This document shows positions 1 to 11,251 of a stretch of 43,639 nt of DNA, one piece after another. Source of the stretch: Saccoglossus kowalevskii (taxonomy: Eukaryota > Hemichordata > Enteropneusta > Harrimaniidae); the NCBI RefSeq assembly GCF_000003605.2, contig NW_003129874.1:119243-162881 (forward strand), given 5' to 3'. Position numbers and translations under genes: made by a program. Below the pieces are notes generated by a model. The model did no database searches. It was not told where the DNA came from and saw nothing but the letters and a program-made list of their open reading frames with translations. Position 1 is the stretch's first letter, and every line of letters begins with the position of its first letter.

Positions 1-360
1 CAACAACCGGATTGCTAACTTTATTGGTTGTTCGAAAGTACGAGAATACATAACATCGAAGTGTACGATAATGTAACGATTATAAAATACATAACATTGG
101 TTCATTCATGTTTGTAAGGCAAGCCAGGGGAGATAAGTCAATCGAAAAAGGGGCAAAAATTCGCTATCACAGCGCATGGCAAAAAAAAGGCAAAGTATCG
201 CTATCACGACGCATATGGCACGACACCGGTTCGACTTCGGGCGATATGCTACAATCGCGGCGATCAGCCTCCTTCGATGTGGTTTTTACTTAAGTATAAT
301 TTTTAAAATATTTCAAAACCACATTTCCTTGCACGCATAACCGCGAAAACGAACACCAGT
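1..360. other. Left edge, no gene recognised
   Basis: I see no supported coding region here. A motif resembling 'cgctatcacgacgcat' occurs twice between about 160 and 215, each time followed by a short A-rich or GGCA stretch, so this may be part of a repeat. The open frames are short and show no family resemblance. Confidence 0.4.
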
Positions 361-362
361 AA

Positions 363-430
363 ACTTGGGGCGAACCGACTTTGGGGCGAACTGGTCTGGG
401 GCGAATGTGCATTGGGGCGAACTGACTGAC
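363..430. repeat. Short tandem repeat, unit around ttggggcgaactg
   Basis: Four imperfect units built on 'ggggcgaac' stand side by side. The array abuts the broken edge of the sulfatase pseudo-exon at about 432, so the repeat or the element carrying it probably sits at the truncation point. A related unit, 'ttggtgcgagttgg' on the minus strand, forms another array near the right end of the window. Confidence 0.65.
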
Positions 431-431
431 C

Positions 432-700
432 ACCCCTTTCATCATTTCAGCAAATGTTAGTTCATGCGCTGGCATACCAAACATTGTACCAGATAATTTC
501 TAAGCCAGACCTAAAATTAATGGGTCACATTTATTTGAATGATGTTGTCAAATCATGAAATTGGGCATTCCACACGTACCGATTCGTGTGGGATAACCAT
601 CTATGTGTAAACTTAAAGCCCTCTGCCGCCAATCTATCAATATTAGGTGTACGTATAGTGTCTTTTCCAAAACAAACAACGTCACCAATATGCGTTTTTG
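432..700 (-). pseudogene. Remnant of a third STS-type sulfatase (parts of exons 1 and 2)
   Basis: On the minus strand, bases about 700-570 match exon 1 of the two intact sulfatases downstream. The block [17 protein letters not shown] is clear. The bases coding for the formylglycine motif C-T-P-S-R and the residues around it are deleted, so the sequence jumps from the K-L/F-T-H region straight to the exon-end homology. An exon-2 remnant (510 down to about 432) keeps its AG acceptor and the residues E-L-T-F-A-E-M-M. It has an in-frame TAG near its start, lacks six or seven codons around Y-N-S-A-I-G, and breaks off at the 363-430 tandem repeat. Exons 3-5 would lie left of the window, if they exist. 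It cannot encode an active sulfatase. Confidence 0.8.
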
Positions 701-3539
701 GATTTAGGATGGTTTATGGCAAATTTTACTCGATAGAATCCTGAAATCGAATTTAGAATACGTCTAGAATACATACAAATTGTCTTCAGTGATTACAACA
801 ATGTGTATTATGTTCGATTTGTTAATAATTGTTGGCCAAACTAATTGATTTTATCATTTTCCATGGTTATCACAATAATCAGTGGGATGTGTTCCAAATA
901 TAGTACAAAATATTGCTTGGTATAGCAGGAACAACACAGTTTTTCTCACTCATGCATGCAGCGGAAACCTTGGATGGAGCTTGTTTTCGGACAAATCCAG
1001 CAAACCTCAGGGTAATTGAAATATGTATTTTAGTCACCTTTGAGCAAAGATTGCCTGTGGATTGGTTTTGTGTATCATTAGCACACGGTCCTGGGCTTTG
1101 TAGGATCAGAGTTGTAAATGACTGGTGTATGATTTCCGGTTACCTCGTTGGGTGTTTTCATGTTTCAGCTATTGTGCATATAACATTCAATATAAATATT
1201 CACATAAGTATACATGTTACTACATACCTTACGTATATTGACGAACAAAATAATAAAACACAGCAGCCACTCTGCACACAGCTGATTGGGAACCAGAATG
1301 TTAATTCCACTGAACCTTAACATATTGAGCACAAAGATTACGTGTCACTCGACGTTACTGTGCTAATCTGGCATATGACATCAGATTGGCTAGTATATCA
1401 AGCACATGTAAGACTACACTCTGGCAGCTGGTAAGAAACACACTATCAGAAGGCTCTGGGAGAAGCAATACATTGACAAACACAAGGACATATCAACTCA
1501 TGACGAAGCCTTTAGTTCGAGCAAATCTTGCAACGATCCACAGTCAAACCATGCAATGAATGCGTTTAAACTGTTATTCCTGTACGGCAACTTAGGTACC
1601 ACAACCGTCAACAAAACACTGAATAAATTTGGGATAATTGGAAACCAATTAAACAGTTATGATATATATGTACTGGGAATAGTACATATATTTTAAACTG
1701 ATGCAGAGGTATTTGTAGCTTCAACAATGTTTTTGAGACATAAAATAGATATGTTTCAAAATCAAGTATAAGTACAGGCAAATTACGAACATCTAAACAC
1801 GCAACACACGAGATTCGTACATGCCATTGTAAGGGTATGCGCACCTTATACACTTTCCATAACATTTTAACAGTTTAAGTATTCACATAGAACATAACTC
1901 GTAATGCAAGATATCTTGTTGGGCAGATAATGTTACCTGTCGACTAATTAAATTCTATTCAAACTTCAAACGGCGAAATAGCATTTTTTAGATCTATCAT
2001 AACGTTTGCGCAAGTGCAGAAGCCCAGTATGACATCTTTGACTCCTGAAAAGTCAATATGCAAATATGTCGACCGCCAAATGCGCGAATCTGATTGGCTG
2101 ATAGGGCTATGAGGTATACTAAAATATAATACCGGTATTACATTACATGAAATGAAAACGTAATTTAATCTCTTGTTCAGCTTCAACAGCCAACCGAATC
2201 TAAATACTAAATACGACATAAGTCAAATACGGAGTGAAGACGACAGAATCTTGTCTCACTCACATATGCTACAATGAATATGCGATTAAAATGCATTTAC
2301 GTGTAACGAGATATTTATAGAATAGATGGTTGCAATAATGTCAACGAACTGCAGTATTCTGTAATGATTGTTCTGTTTTGAAAGTTCATATGTTAAAAAA
2401 TAAAATTATGTCAGACATGTATGTTCTGCAATAAATCACAAATTTGCTACATCTATTTATCACTGACAAACAGTGCACAAGTGTAAAACTAACGTCCAGC
2501 AAACAATTAAATGCAATGAATATACCTAACATTGTTGTGTCTAAGCATCACAAAATAATCATACTGGTTTGTCGCATTATATATTAAACTAATTGTACGT
2601 TTATACGTTTCAAAATGACAAAGAACCAGATATATCTACTCCATTTCCAAACATTGTTTGGGTATATATTAATTAATAAATTATATAGTTTAGAGGGCGG
2701 ATACTACCTGGATACTACACGCCAATGTAGGCGTGTCTGCTTAGAAAATGTAACTGCATGGTGGGGTATTGTTTGAGATTATGTTAATTCAATAATTATT
2801 GTCGTCTGTGTGATATTCAGAGAATATATTTCACGAATAAATGTGCATGGTAAGTGTCGAGAAACGTTTCCTTCTCAAAACACTCCTACAAAACGTATGT
2901 CATACATGTATGAATCCTCTGAGCATGCCCAGACAATATAACTATAATTTTACTGGCGCAACACCATATCAAAGTTATACAACAGTATAGTCACTAACTA
3001 CAACTATGAACAACATTGAAAATGGAATATACAAATTCATATAAGGTAAGTGTCACGCATGTATAATGCTGTATCATTTGTACAAGCAGGTCGTCTGCCA
3101 CGAACGAACATCTACTGACCGAGACTTCCAGTGTAGATCCATTGCCGTATCCACTGTACTCACTCATGTCGAATGTCAGGTCTGGGACCGCCTGATCCAA
3201 AACAATACAATCGCCGTGTAATTTACTCGCCGATTATAATTAATATTTTCATATGGAAACATCAAGCCTCTGAAAGCTAGATACAAATATATTGTACAGT
3301 GTGGCCAATGGGTTTCATGTTACGCCTACTTGCATTTGCGTGAACGTTTCATGTGGCGTCATCAACAGACTATTCTAAAAGAAAATCAAAACAACGGATT
3401 CCAGTAACAATAGTATATTGCACGTGTAGCCTGTATGCACGGCCAGTATTAATGTCTAAGTGAGAGCAGCCTACACACAGACTAGTGAATTTTGCTTGGG
3501 ATGAAGAAAGGGGAAGGGATTGGATTGAAACAAGCACTT
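701..3539. other. Intergenic, no gene recognised
   Basis: AT-rich sequence with only short open frames. The longest is 135 codons, plus strand from 913; it has no recognisable domain and an unconvincing composition. No RNA gene or clear repeat was seen. It separates the sulfatase remnant from the LINE fragment. Confidence 0.4.
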
Positions 3540-4265
3540 GGCGAGCCAGTGAGAACAAAAGATTACTAAAGAAGAAAGTCATGGAGCGAATAAAACACTG
3601 AGAAAAATGACAAGGACAGACAAGCTGGCATATATGAAAGACTTAACAAAACACGCAGAAGAGGACTGGTATATAAAATCACCAACCTTGTCAGTGACAA
3701 ATACAGCATAGCCACCGACACACCAATCACAAAAAAGCAAGGACGACTACTGACTACAGATGGATATAACATTTCAATGAAGTGCAGACAGATCACAACC
3801 AACAAGAGATGCAGATATACAAAAATCTACAGCTCCAGATAAAGAACACATCATGACGTCTATCAGATTCCCGCAAGAATGGATAAGCACCAAGTCAGGA
3901 CAGCATCAGCCCAGAACTGTTCTAAATGGATCCAATGTTTGCTGCACAAGTTCTCAGTCACTACCTAGAACCATATTGAACAAAAAACAAATACCAGAAG
4001 ACTTGAAAGAAGAAGTTAGTGTGATAATCAAAAGAAATGAGCAGTAAACTGTAACAACTGGAGAGGAATAAGCCTACTGTCAATTCCAAATAAGATCCTG
4101 GCAAAGATCATCATGAAGATTATATCAGGAGCAGTAGACCAAAAACTCAGGAAAGAACTCAGAAAAAGGGTGTATAGACCAGATCTTCATCTTACGGAAT
4201 ATCAAGCAGTGCACGTAGATTGGCCAAATGACCAAGCCAAGAGCAAACTAGTGAACTCAGGAATG
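3540..4265 (+). mobile_element. Degenerate LINE (non-LTR retrotransposon) reverse-transcriptase fragment
   Basis: Plus-strand translations in several frames resemble the linker and the N-terminal reverse-transcriptase region of RTE/CR1-like LINEs. First comes a helical linker with the pattern L-Y-K-I-T-N then T-P-I-T-K-K-Q-G-R-L-L-T (about 3655-3770). Next is I-P-E-D-L-K-E (about 3990-4015), then C-N-N-W-R-G-I-S-L-L-S-I-P-N-K-I-L (about 4046-4097). After a frameshift near 4165, G-C-I-D-Q-I-F-I-L-R-N-I corresponds to the RT segment that normally follows Q-A-G-F-R. Stops and frameshifts show it is dead, and the catalytic Y/F-x-D-D region is not present. The family assignment (RTE-like versus CR1-like) is inference. 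Confidence 0.7.
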
Positions 4266-4980
4266 TGTGTGTAAAGTAACATGTCTTTTATATGTTATAA
4301 ATCACGTGATCCAAATTGATACATCACGTGACTGAAACACCTTTTATGATAGGACAGTGATTCAATACACCTGCATAGGTCTCCCAAAAATACATTGATA
4401 AAAAATATAAAAGTGATTTTAACACCTCCACATCGTGGCGAAATACTTTACTTTACGATAGCAATGTGAAGATACGCTTGATATTGTTTCAATACAAGCG
4501 TCACCCATGAGAATTCCGACAACGCCCATGATGAGTGTCCGTACAGCGATATGACAAATATTTCGTTCTGGATTGAACGAATTCAATTATCCACGTCTAA
4601 CGTCATAGAACTTAAAGCTTCTGGTTAGTTAATAAAGTTAGTCATTTATTGTATAATCTAATGATTTGACATCCTTGAAATGGCTTCACTTTTCTAATGC
4701 TAATTACGTGTATTTGAATCGAAGAAACCAAACATTTTATTCCGGGGTCAGGGCGTAAAACGCGTTATTGAATTTATTAAGGTAATCGAACTGAATGATT
4801 TGACCATAACAGTGTTAATCGACAGGGACTTGGAGTTAGAACATATCCGAATATGCAAATGAGTGATATGCAAATCATCTTTGTGCAGTTCAGAAGAGAA
4901 ATATAGTCAGAAACTGAACTGAAAGTGATTAACTAATTAAAAGTTCATGGTCGAAAGTTCATGTCATGCAATCCCGCTGC
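4266..4980. other. 3' flank of sulfatase 1
   Basis: No coding region. On the minus strand, candidate poly(A) signals AATAAA lie at 4736-4741 and 4645-4650 (seen as tttatt), about 240 and 330 bases after the stop. Either could end the sulfatase 1 transcript. Confidence 0.35.
4302..4331. promoter_or_regulatory. Two identical TCACGTGA palindromes (E-box type)
   Basis: TCACGTGA occurs at 4302-4309 and again at 4324-4331, 22 bases apart (two helical turns). This is the core recognised by USF/MITF/TFE-type bHLH-zip factors in animals. The pair lies about 650 bases past the stop codon of sulfatase 1. Function is inference, because palindromic 8-mers also occur by chance. Confidence 0.25.
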
Positions 4981-7900
4981 TTAAAAATCAATTCTATCCC
5001 AATCCTCACAGTCTTCATCTATACACGAACAGAATGGGAAGCTGCAACATGGCTGTAACCATGGATACAGCGGTAACACGTTGAACAATTTAAACTGCTC
5101 TGTTACAGGTTCAATTGTATCTTCATGCTGTACAACTGCATGGTGTACTTTTGATATGATTTCCTTTATTTCGTTCTTGGTGGAATCTAGAGGATGGCGT
5201 TCACTTGGATCATGGGTTAGGTCATAGACCAGCGGTGGATCGTGATGATCTACGTGTTCACCATGGCAACGACATAGCCATGTATTGAAACATCCTTCTG
5301 TACCTGGTGTCAATTTCGGCGACGTAAATACCACTTTATATGATACATTACCTAGAAATAGATCAGATGATTAGATATTAAAATGTAGGTTTCTTTTATC
5401 TTTTCCCATTTATTTTTATTTTCAAGGTGAGTAATATGTAATGGTAAGTATGAAGATCAGTACGAAATGCAATGTTGCATACTTTTCGAATTTAATGTTT
5501 TCGTGGGATCCACCTGACAGTATATCAATCGGACTTTAGTGTATATACACGACCCTAATGATTACTACTTCTCATTTGTAAAATACAAATTAAAACGAAC
5601 TAATTTCTAATCAAAGTAAAATACATTTTCAGATTGACAATGATACGAGAGGGGTTGTAAATTTTAGGGAAAAAACAACGTTTTGTTATATTGAGTAAGG
5701 GGTAACACAATGAACTCACGATGGTACATGTAAAACCTTGAGTTGAGCTCTGGCAGGATCAACGCTCCCTGCAGTATTCGTGATTGTCGTGTGACGTACA
5801 ACATATTTAACATTTAATATTATATATTACTATTTCAAATCACAGTAAAATTACCAGTTTTGGGACGATGTGTAACACCGTGTATCCATGCTCCACAATA
5901 AATGAAAAGAAACTCATGTGGTGGCGCTTTGTCTTTGCCCGCTAAAAGTTTTGTGATATCAACTCCATCTATTGTTACATCACGTGGTATTTTCACTCCT
6001 GCCAACGATGCTAATGTCGGTGTTACGTCCATACTACTAGTTGGAACAGATATCTCAGATCCTTGTGGTATCAATGGTGGATATCGTGCTATGGTTGGTA
6101 CACGAACACCGCCTTCCCATACCTGGGCTTTGCCTCCTGCGATAACATGAAATACGTTTCTGGCGGTAAGTGAGACAGTTTTGGGCTGTAATGTTGTCTT
6201 AGTTTGAGTATTAGTTACGTATATAGGCAACTCAAAGCATTCACTGCCATGTCATCTAGGTACACACATGCATCTCCTTGCTACACACAACCTCCAAAAT
6301 AACTAACTGATCCAACCTACACTGTTCTGTAAACATGCAGTAGTTGGGTATATGTTCGCGTATATTTAAATAAAAAATATTCACGATACACAATACTGCT
6401 CACAAACTTCTAAATGATGAGTGGCTTAGCCACATTAAAATCGCCTTCCATCAACCCTTCAACATAAAATTATACATTTAACAGCATTTCTCTGCAAAAT
6501 GTTTTAGTTCGTGTGTATTTGAAGACTAAATTTTTGCAGCTAGTAAAATAGGCAATTTAACAACGTGCCCAAAGACAGACAGAGAGACAACAATTTATCA
6601 TTTTGCTATGTTTTTGAAGTAACTCGTTTAATGTGATATTTTCTACTTTTACATATTCATGAACATATCACCTTGACCTTACATGCATAATTATGTTCCT
6701 AGGTGGAAAGCCTCATGTATCCTGTTTACAGGGGCGTGCACTGATAATGGTATTACTGTAACACGGTCCCTTTGACTCTTTAAAATTGGCTCAACCTTAT
6801 TTTACGCTGGTATTACTCACCTTTATATATGCCATTCCATCCTCCTTCTCGTTCACCTTCTCGCCCTGGTTCGATGGAAATTTCCTCAACATGACCGCCA
6901 TGATCAGACATGAAATATACGAATGTATTTTTCGTCAGTTGAAGTTGATCTAACTTTGCAAGTACTCTACCAACACTCCAGTCCATTTCTTCTACATTGT
7001 CTCCATACTGTCCGTGTTTACTTACTCCAGTAAAGTTCTTGGATGTAAACAATGCAGTATGTACTTTCAGAAATGATAGGTACAATAGAAATGGACCTTC
7101 CTTATTTTCTTCAATGAATGATGTAGCATATTTCGTCAGGCGGAGAGTCATGTTTTGTAATCTGAAGGGCTGTTCAACAGTTTCATAGTTTTTGAGAAAC
7201 ACGCATACATATCGACGACTAAAGTGCGGAATGTTGTATGTCAGATATGCGATAATGGTCGCGAAAATTAGCATCAGCTTGAAAACCCCTGGTCCAATTT
7301 TGCCAAAATATCTTAGTAGACCAATGATGGTATATAGAGTAACATTCAATGTCGTCATATGCAAATAAAAATTATCCCATATTTTAATTAAGCTGATTCT
7401 ACCATTTGGTATGTCTGCACATTCGTTCATATGTGTCAGTGGTGTACCATAGAAAAAGTCAAACCCTTGGTTCAGTGGATGAAATTCAAAATTACGACCA
7501 AAGCTAAAGCTGTGTAGTCCTAGATGCCATTTACCTGTGAGGATCAATCAGATGATACAATTGAAACACAAAATACACAATATAGCATGATGATGATGAT
7601 GATGATCATGATGATGAAGAAGAAAAAATATTAAATATAAATACATATATTAATACACGCTATGTAATGGGTTCACAATCCTAAAACACAATACAATGTA
7701 TCTTGGGTAGAATATTGTCATGTAAACTGTCATGAAGCGAACAATGCTGTGACCAAGCAGCAACAAATCGGTGAAAAGGTATGGTTAAAAAGCAATTACC
7801 ACAAACAGTTCCTGGGACTTGCTGTCTCATCCCGTAATACTGAATGCATAATTTGAATAGCTAATGTCCCCAAACTATATATTGAAACAAGTCATGTACC

Positions 7901-8611
7901 TTTTGGACAAAGCCAATGCAACAGTATCTACTTATAATCAATAATAATTCAATATAATTGCTGATTGATTGACAATGCCACACAATATCTCAAATAAATG
8001 GTGTATCAATAACCACTCAAATAACTTACCAAGAACAGCGGTGGTGTAGCCTGCTTCTTTCAATAATTCTGCAAATGTTATCTCACTGGATGGCATACCA
8101 CCAATAGCAGAGTTATAACCGAACATTGTGCCAGCTAATCGTGAAGCCAGACCTTAGTGGTAGAAGAAAATATTATTTAATACTGACTTTTCGTTTTGAA
8201 TGATGTGTTAGTTTGAATCTGTGTTTCATGTTGTCTGTCTGTTTACGTGTACAATTTATTATTTCAACACAAATTGCAGTTATAAAGATTGAAATGTAAC
8301 GAATGATTAAGTACGAAAACACATTCTTGTTTGATTTATTACTCACCCATGCGTATGGGATAACGTCCTGTCAGAAACGCAGCACGACTTGGTGTACAGG
8401 TAGGTGCTGGTACCATATTATGGTTCAACTTAACACCCTCTGCCGCCAATCTATCAATATTTGGTGTACGTATAGTGTCATTGCCAAAACAACCAACGTC
8501 ACCAATACCAAGGTCGTCTACCATAATGATGACAAAATTGGGTTTATGTGTGACGTCATCAGCTGACACGAGTACCGAGAGGATAAGAACAAGTAATCCA
8601 CTGACAATCAT
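4981..8611 (-). CDS. STS-type arylsulfatase 1 (five coding exons)
   Basis: Predicted membrane-anchored, Ca-dependent sulfatase that hydrolyses sulfate esters; it probably faces the ER/Golgi or secretory lumen. The substrate cannot be told. Coding exons are 8611-8347, 8152-8030, 7534-6821, 6136-5855 and 5351-4981, all with GT-AG ends and phase-1 introns. They give 584 residues against about 580 in human STS. Residues 1-17 form a signal peptide. D32-D33 are metal ligands. C72-T-P-S-R76 is the formylglycine motif (exon 1). K131 and H133 lie in G-K-W-H-L-G, H288 in V-H-T-A, D340-H341 in S-D-H-G-G, and K370 in G-G-K. About 186-205 and 211-232 are two hydrophobic helices at the place of the STS membrane hairpin. 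The C-terminus has the C-C...C-S-C cluster of the STS group. Several N-x-T sites include N-M-T. The start was chosen for the signal peptide and its match to the paralogue; an upstream in-frame ATG at 8665 would spoil the signal peptide. No stop or frameshift interrupts it. Orthology to any one human paralogue is not claimed. Confidence 0.92.
7588..7618. repeat. Microsatellite (ATG/GATGAT)n in sulfatase 1 intron
   Basis: A run of gatgat triplets with slight interruptions sits in the intron between exons 2 and 3 of sulfatase 1. It has no apparent role. Confidence 0.8.
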
Positions 8612-8715
8612 CTTCTGGTAAATTTTAAAAAATGAAAGAGGAGTATTTATTATACACTTATTCATTATTCATATTTATATTATTCAGAGGAGTATTCATT
8701 ATTGTATATGATAAC
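8612..8715. promoter_or_regulatory. 5' flank of sulfatase 1
   Basis: About 100 bases of very AT-rich sequence lie between the start codon and the transposon-derived block. A near-identical 17-18 base stretch, 'agaggagtattyattat', occurs at about 8637 and 8686. No clear initiator was seen. The native upstream sequence appears to be cut off at about 8716, where base composition changes sharply. Confidence 0.3.
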
Positions 8716-9840
8716 ACATGTTTGTGAGGGTAATATCACGATTTGTTGCCTGCCCAAGGGATGGTATTCATGACCATAATATAGATGATGCCAGAGACGA
8801 AGGCGAGGGCATCATTAATATTATGGTCATGACTGTAGCGACGAGTGAGAGGCAATTGCTAGGCAACGGCGAGCATGTGCCCCTGGAGGTTTATACTCCT
8901 ATGGGGCCTGTTGCAGGTCCCTCTGTGGATCCGTCCTCGCATGGCGCCAGGTTTGCCTACGAGATTTAGGCTTTGGTTGAGGACCTGTCGGACAAATTGC
9001 GTCCCTCACAAGTCGGGTATATCAAATGTAGGGGAGCAGGTTGCCTCCACTGCAGTTGCCCCTTGTTTTGGCAAGCTGGAAGAAGCACATCAGCAAATGA
9101 TATTCGTGTGGGAGAGGGGAGCTGCTCGGCCATCAGTGGGGTATCTGATCACGGCGGGTGCAACCTTGGGCGGCCCCTCGGAGTCTGTTCTTCGTAACGA
9201 CTCTGTGAGCCACGTCGTGGGGTGATGTGGGGAACAGTGGGAACGCTCAAACGGTGTTGATGGGCGGAAAATGGTGAGGAAATGTCATGCTTAACCTGTT
9301 CCACTGGACCAAGCACTACCCTATCAATGCAGTGTCTCATGCCCTGACCGGATTCCTCCCCCAACCTCGGTACCACGAATTTTTGGTTCAGTAGGACGGG
9401 CAAAGGGGGATGGCCACGTTCATGGAATATTTCGGCAGTTCAGTCGGAAACAATCCACGCCCTGAGAGCAGAGTGGCGAGTTGTGGCCAGCCCACTGGAA
9501 TGCATTGTTTTGCGCCTCCAGCACACTGAAGTCTCAAAGGCGGAATGCACCAGCCTCCTAGACCAGCAGACACAACCATTGCTGGAACACCACACAGCTA
9601 CGCGGGATATCCTGCAGTGTCATCTGGCTCTCGTGGCAGGGGCTGCCTCTGTACAGTAGGATGCGGTTTGGGTAGTTTTCACTGGGCGCTCCACCACCTC
9701 AGTTACGCAGACTGGACCTCCCCCACCCTCTTTCTTTTGAGGATGGAAGGAGCAGCCTCTGTGCTTAGGGATCCCAATGACCAGTTAGTACAGGTGAGAC
9801 CCGCGAGCCAGTTTGGCTTCTGCCAAGGGACCCCAAAATG
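8716..9840. other. GC-rich block of unknown origin, probably decayed mobile-element coding sequence
   Basis: Composition and CpG content differ sharply from both flanks. Plus-strand open frames are broken but protein-like: about 8718-8969 (83 codons), 8875-9225 (116 codons) and 9545-9841 (98 codons). A further uninterrupted plus-strand stretch between about 9410 and 9650 is rich in L, E, Q, H and A, as in a helical or coiled-coil region. I recognise no catalytic motif. It could be a Gag, ORF1 or Myb-like accessory protein of a transposon, but I cannot name it. It directly precedes the LTR-like sequence at 9841. Confidence 0.45.
8768..8832. repeat. Inverted repeat, 25-bp arms, 15-bp loop
   Basis: Arms 8768-8792 and 8808-8832 are reverse complements with two mismatches. 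The transcript would form a strong hairpin. It sits at the start of the GC-rich block and could mark an element end or an internal recombination product. Confidence 0.8.
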
Positions 9841-10012
9841 AGCTTTAATAGATGTGTATACTTAATTACGACTGCCCTGTATTTAACCATCTGGTTAGTT
9901 TTGTAACTCTCTTTATATAAAGGATGTACATTGACAATAAAGTTAGTCTGTATTGGTGATTGCTGCGTGCGTGTTTGTCGCTTTCTCTGGTCTGCAACCA
10001 TGAAGCATTACA
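9841..10012 (+). repeat. 5' LTR (at least its 3' part) of the Gypsy element
   Basis: The stretch has a TATA box (tatataaagg, 9914-9923), a poly(A) signal AATAAA (9936-9941) and a terminal ...ATTACA at 10012. A primer-binding-site-like sequence TTGGCGACGAGGATT follows immediately (10013-10027), as is typical just after Ty3/Gypsy LTRs. The left edge is not certain: 9841 is where the GC-rich block ends. No matching full 3' LTR was found. Confidence 0.6.
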
Positions 10013-10178
10013 TTGGCGACGAGGATTTGTGAACCTATTGTGCACAGAATTACTGTAATAGTCATGCTATGAACCAGAAAAGACCACACGATGAGACATT
10101 TTGCAATAGAAAGACCGTGCATAAAAAGTCATACTTGTCTCCCTAATTTGACTCTGAATATACCATCTGAATTTTATT

Positions 10179-10615
10179 ATGGCAATGCAAGGCAGTTTCA
10201 TGCTCGCTCAAATATCTCCCTTTGATGTCCACAGTGACCCTAGCACCCTTGCATCACGATGGAAAAGATGGATCTCTCGATCTGAAAATAGCTGTGTCGC
10301 GTGGAAAATTGAAGACCCAGTAAAAAAAGGGCTATGCTATTAGACAGGGGAGGAGAAGACATGTTTGAAGTCTCGGAAACACTGACTATGCCAACAAAAC
10401 CAGAATATGATGACATTTACAAAAAGATTGTGAAAGCTTTAGAGGACTATTTCCACCCTAAGAAAAAATGAGATTTTTCAATTTCCACGAACATTTCAAT
10501 ATGCCCACAAAACAATTGATCAGTTTATTACACGTCTACGCAAACTTGTCAATAACTGTGGGATTGAAGACATGACAGCGAAGGAAGCTGAAATCAAACA
10601 TTTATTAAGTTGAAT
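10179..10615 (+). pseudogene. Gypsy Gag remnant
   Basis: Opens with an ATG at 10179. It has the Gag-capsid pattern P-F-D (about 10210), W-K-R-W (about 10260), an acidic stretch with F-E-V/Y-F-H-P, and then T-I-D-Q-F-I-T-R-L-R-K-L with N-C-G (10510-10565). A stop near 10342 and another near 10467 break it into three frames. The zinc knuckle before the protease is not evident. Confidence 0.6.
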
Positions 10616-11251
10616 GTGAATGATAATCCCCCTGAATTTATGTTAGACTCCGGTGCATCTTTTAATGTTTTAAACAGAAATGATTTCGGAATTATAAGTG
10701 AAACTGTAACCCTTGTGCCAACTAACAAAAATGTATTTACATATGGAAACCAACAGAAAGTAGATGTGCTAGGTACTGTTAACGATAATGGACTAACGTT
10801 GGCTCTACCTAAATGCAAGTTTTCAGTCCCAGAGATAGTATTTTTTGGCTTTGTGTTCGACAAAAACGGCATGCGTTGTGACAATAATCATATAAAATGT
10901 ATTTGTGAGCTAAAACGACCAGAAAATGTTTCGGACGTCCGATTGTTTCTGGGAATGTTGGGTCTCCCATCCATGATGGTGCCACAATTTAGTACGTTGT
11001 CCGAACCAATTAGATCACTCGTGAAAATTGGGGTTCCATTTGTTTGGGGTAAAAGGCAAGAAGACTCGTTTATGGCCATTAAAAAGGCAATTTGTTCAGA
11101 TATAATGCTTGGCTATTTTGATATAAATAAACAAACTACACTGACTGTTGGCGCAAGTCCGGTCGGCCTGGGTGCCATTTTGCGACAGGGAGATGCAATA
11201 ATCAGCTGTGCGAGCACTTTCCGAAACGGAAAGCCGATACAGTTAGATTGA
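10610..11251 (+). pseudogene. Gypsy protease fused to RT thumb and RNase H start, RT core deleted
   Basis: One open frame of 213 codons. Residues about 8-12 (L-D-S-G-A-S) are the retroviral-type aspartic protease motif. From about residue 65 the sequence jumps to the RT thumb pattern (K-C-K-F, F-F-G-F-V-F, then L-K-R-P). It continues into the RT/RNase H junction (L-G-M-L, S-E-P-I-R, F-V-W) and the RNase H start (L-T-V-G-A-S-P-V-G-L-G-A-I-L), where the first catalytic Asp of the usual D-A-S is G. The RT palm with Y-x-D-D is absent, so a deletion of several hundred bases joined protease to thumb in frame. Confidence 0.75.

Noticed and set aside
913-1320. 135-codon plus-strand open frame
   Set aside because: No recognisable motif, no homologous copy beside the other sulfatases, and composition typical of AT-rich noncoding DNA.
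5902-6150. Plus-strand 82-codon frame (also at 21016-21240)
   Set aside because: Shadow of sulfatase exon 4 on the other strand, repeated only because the exons are paralogous.
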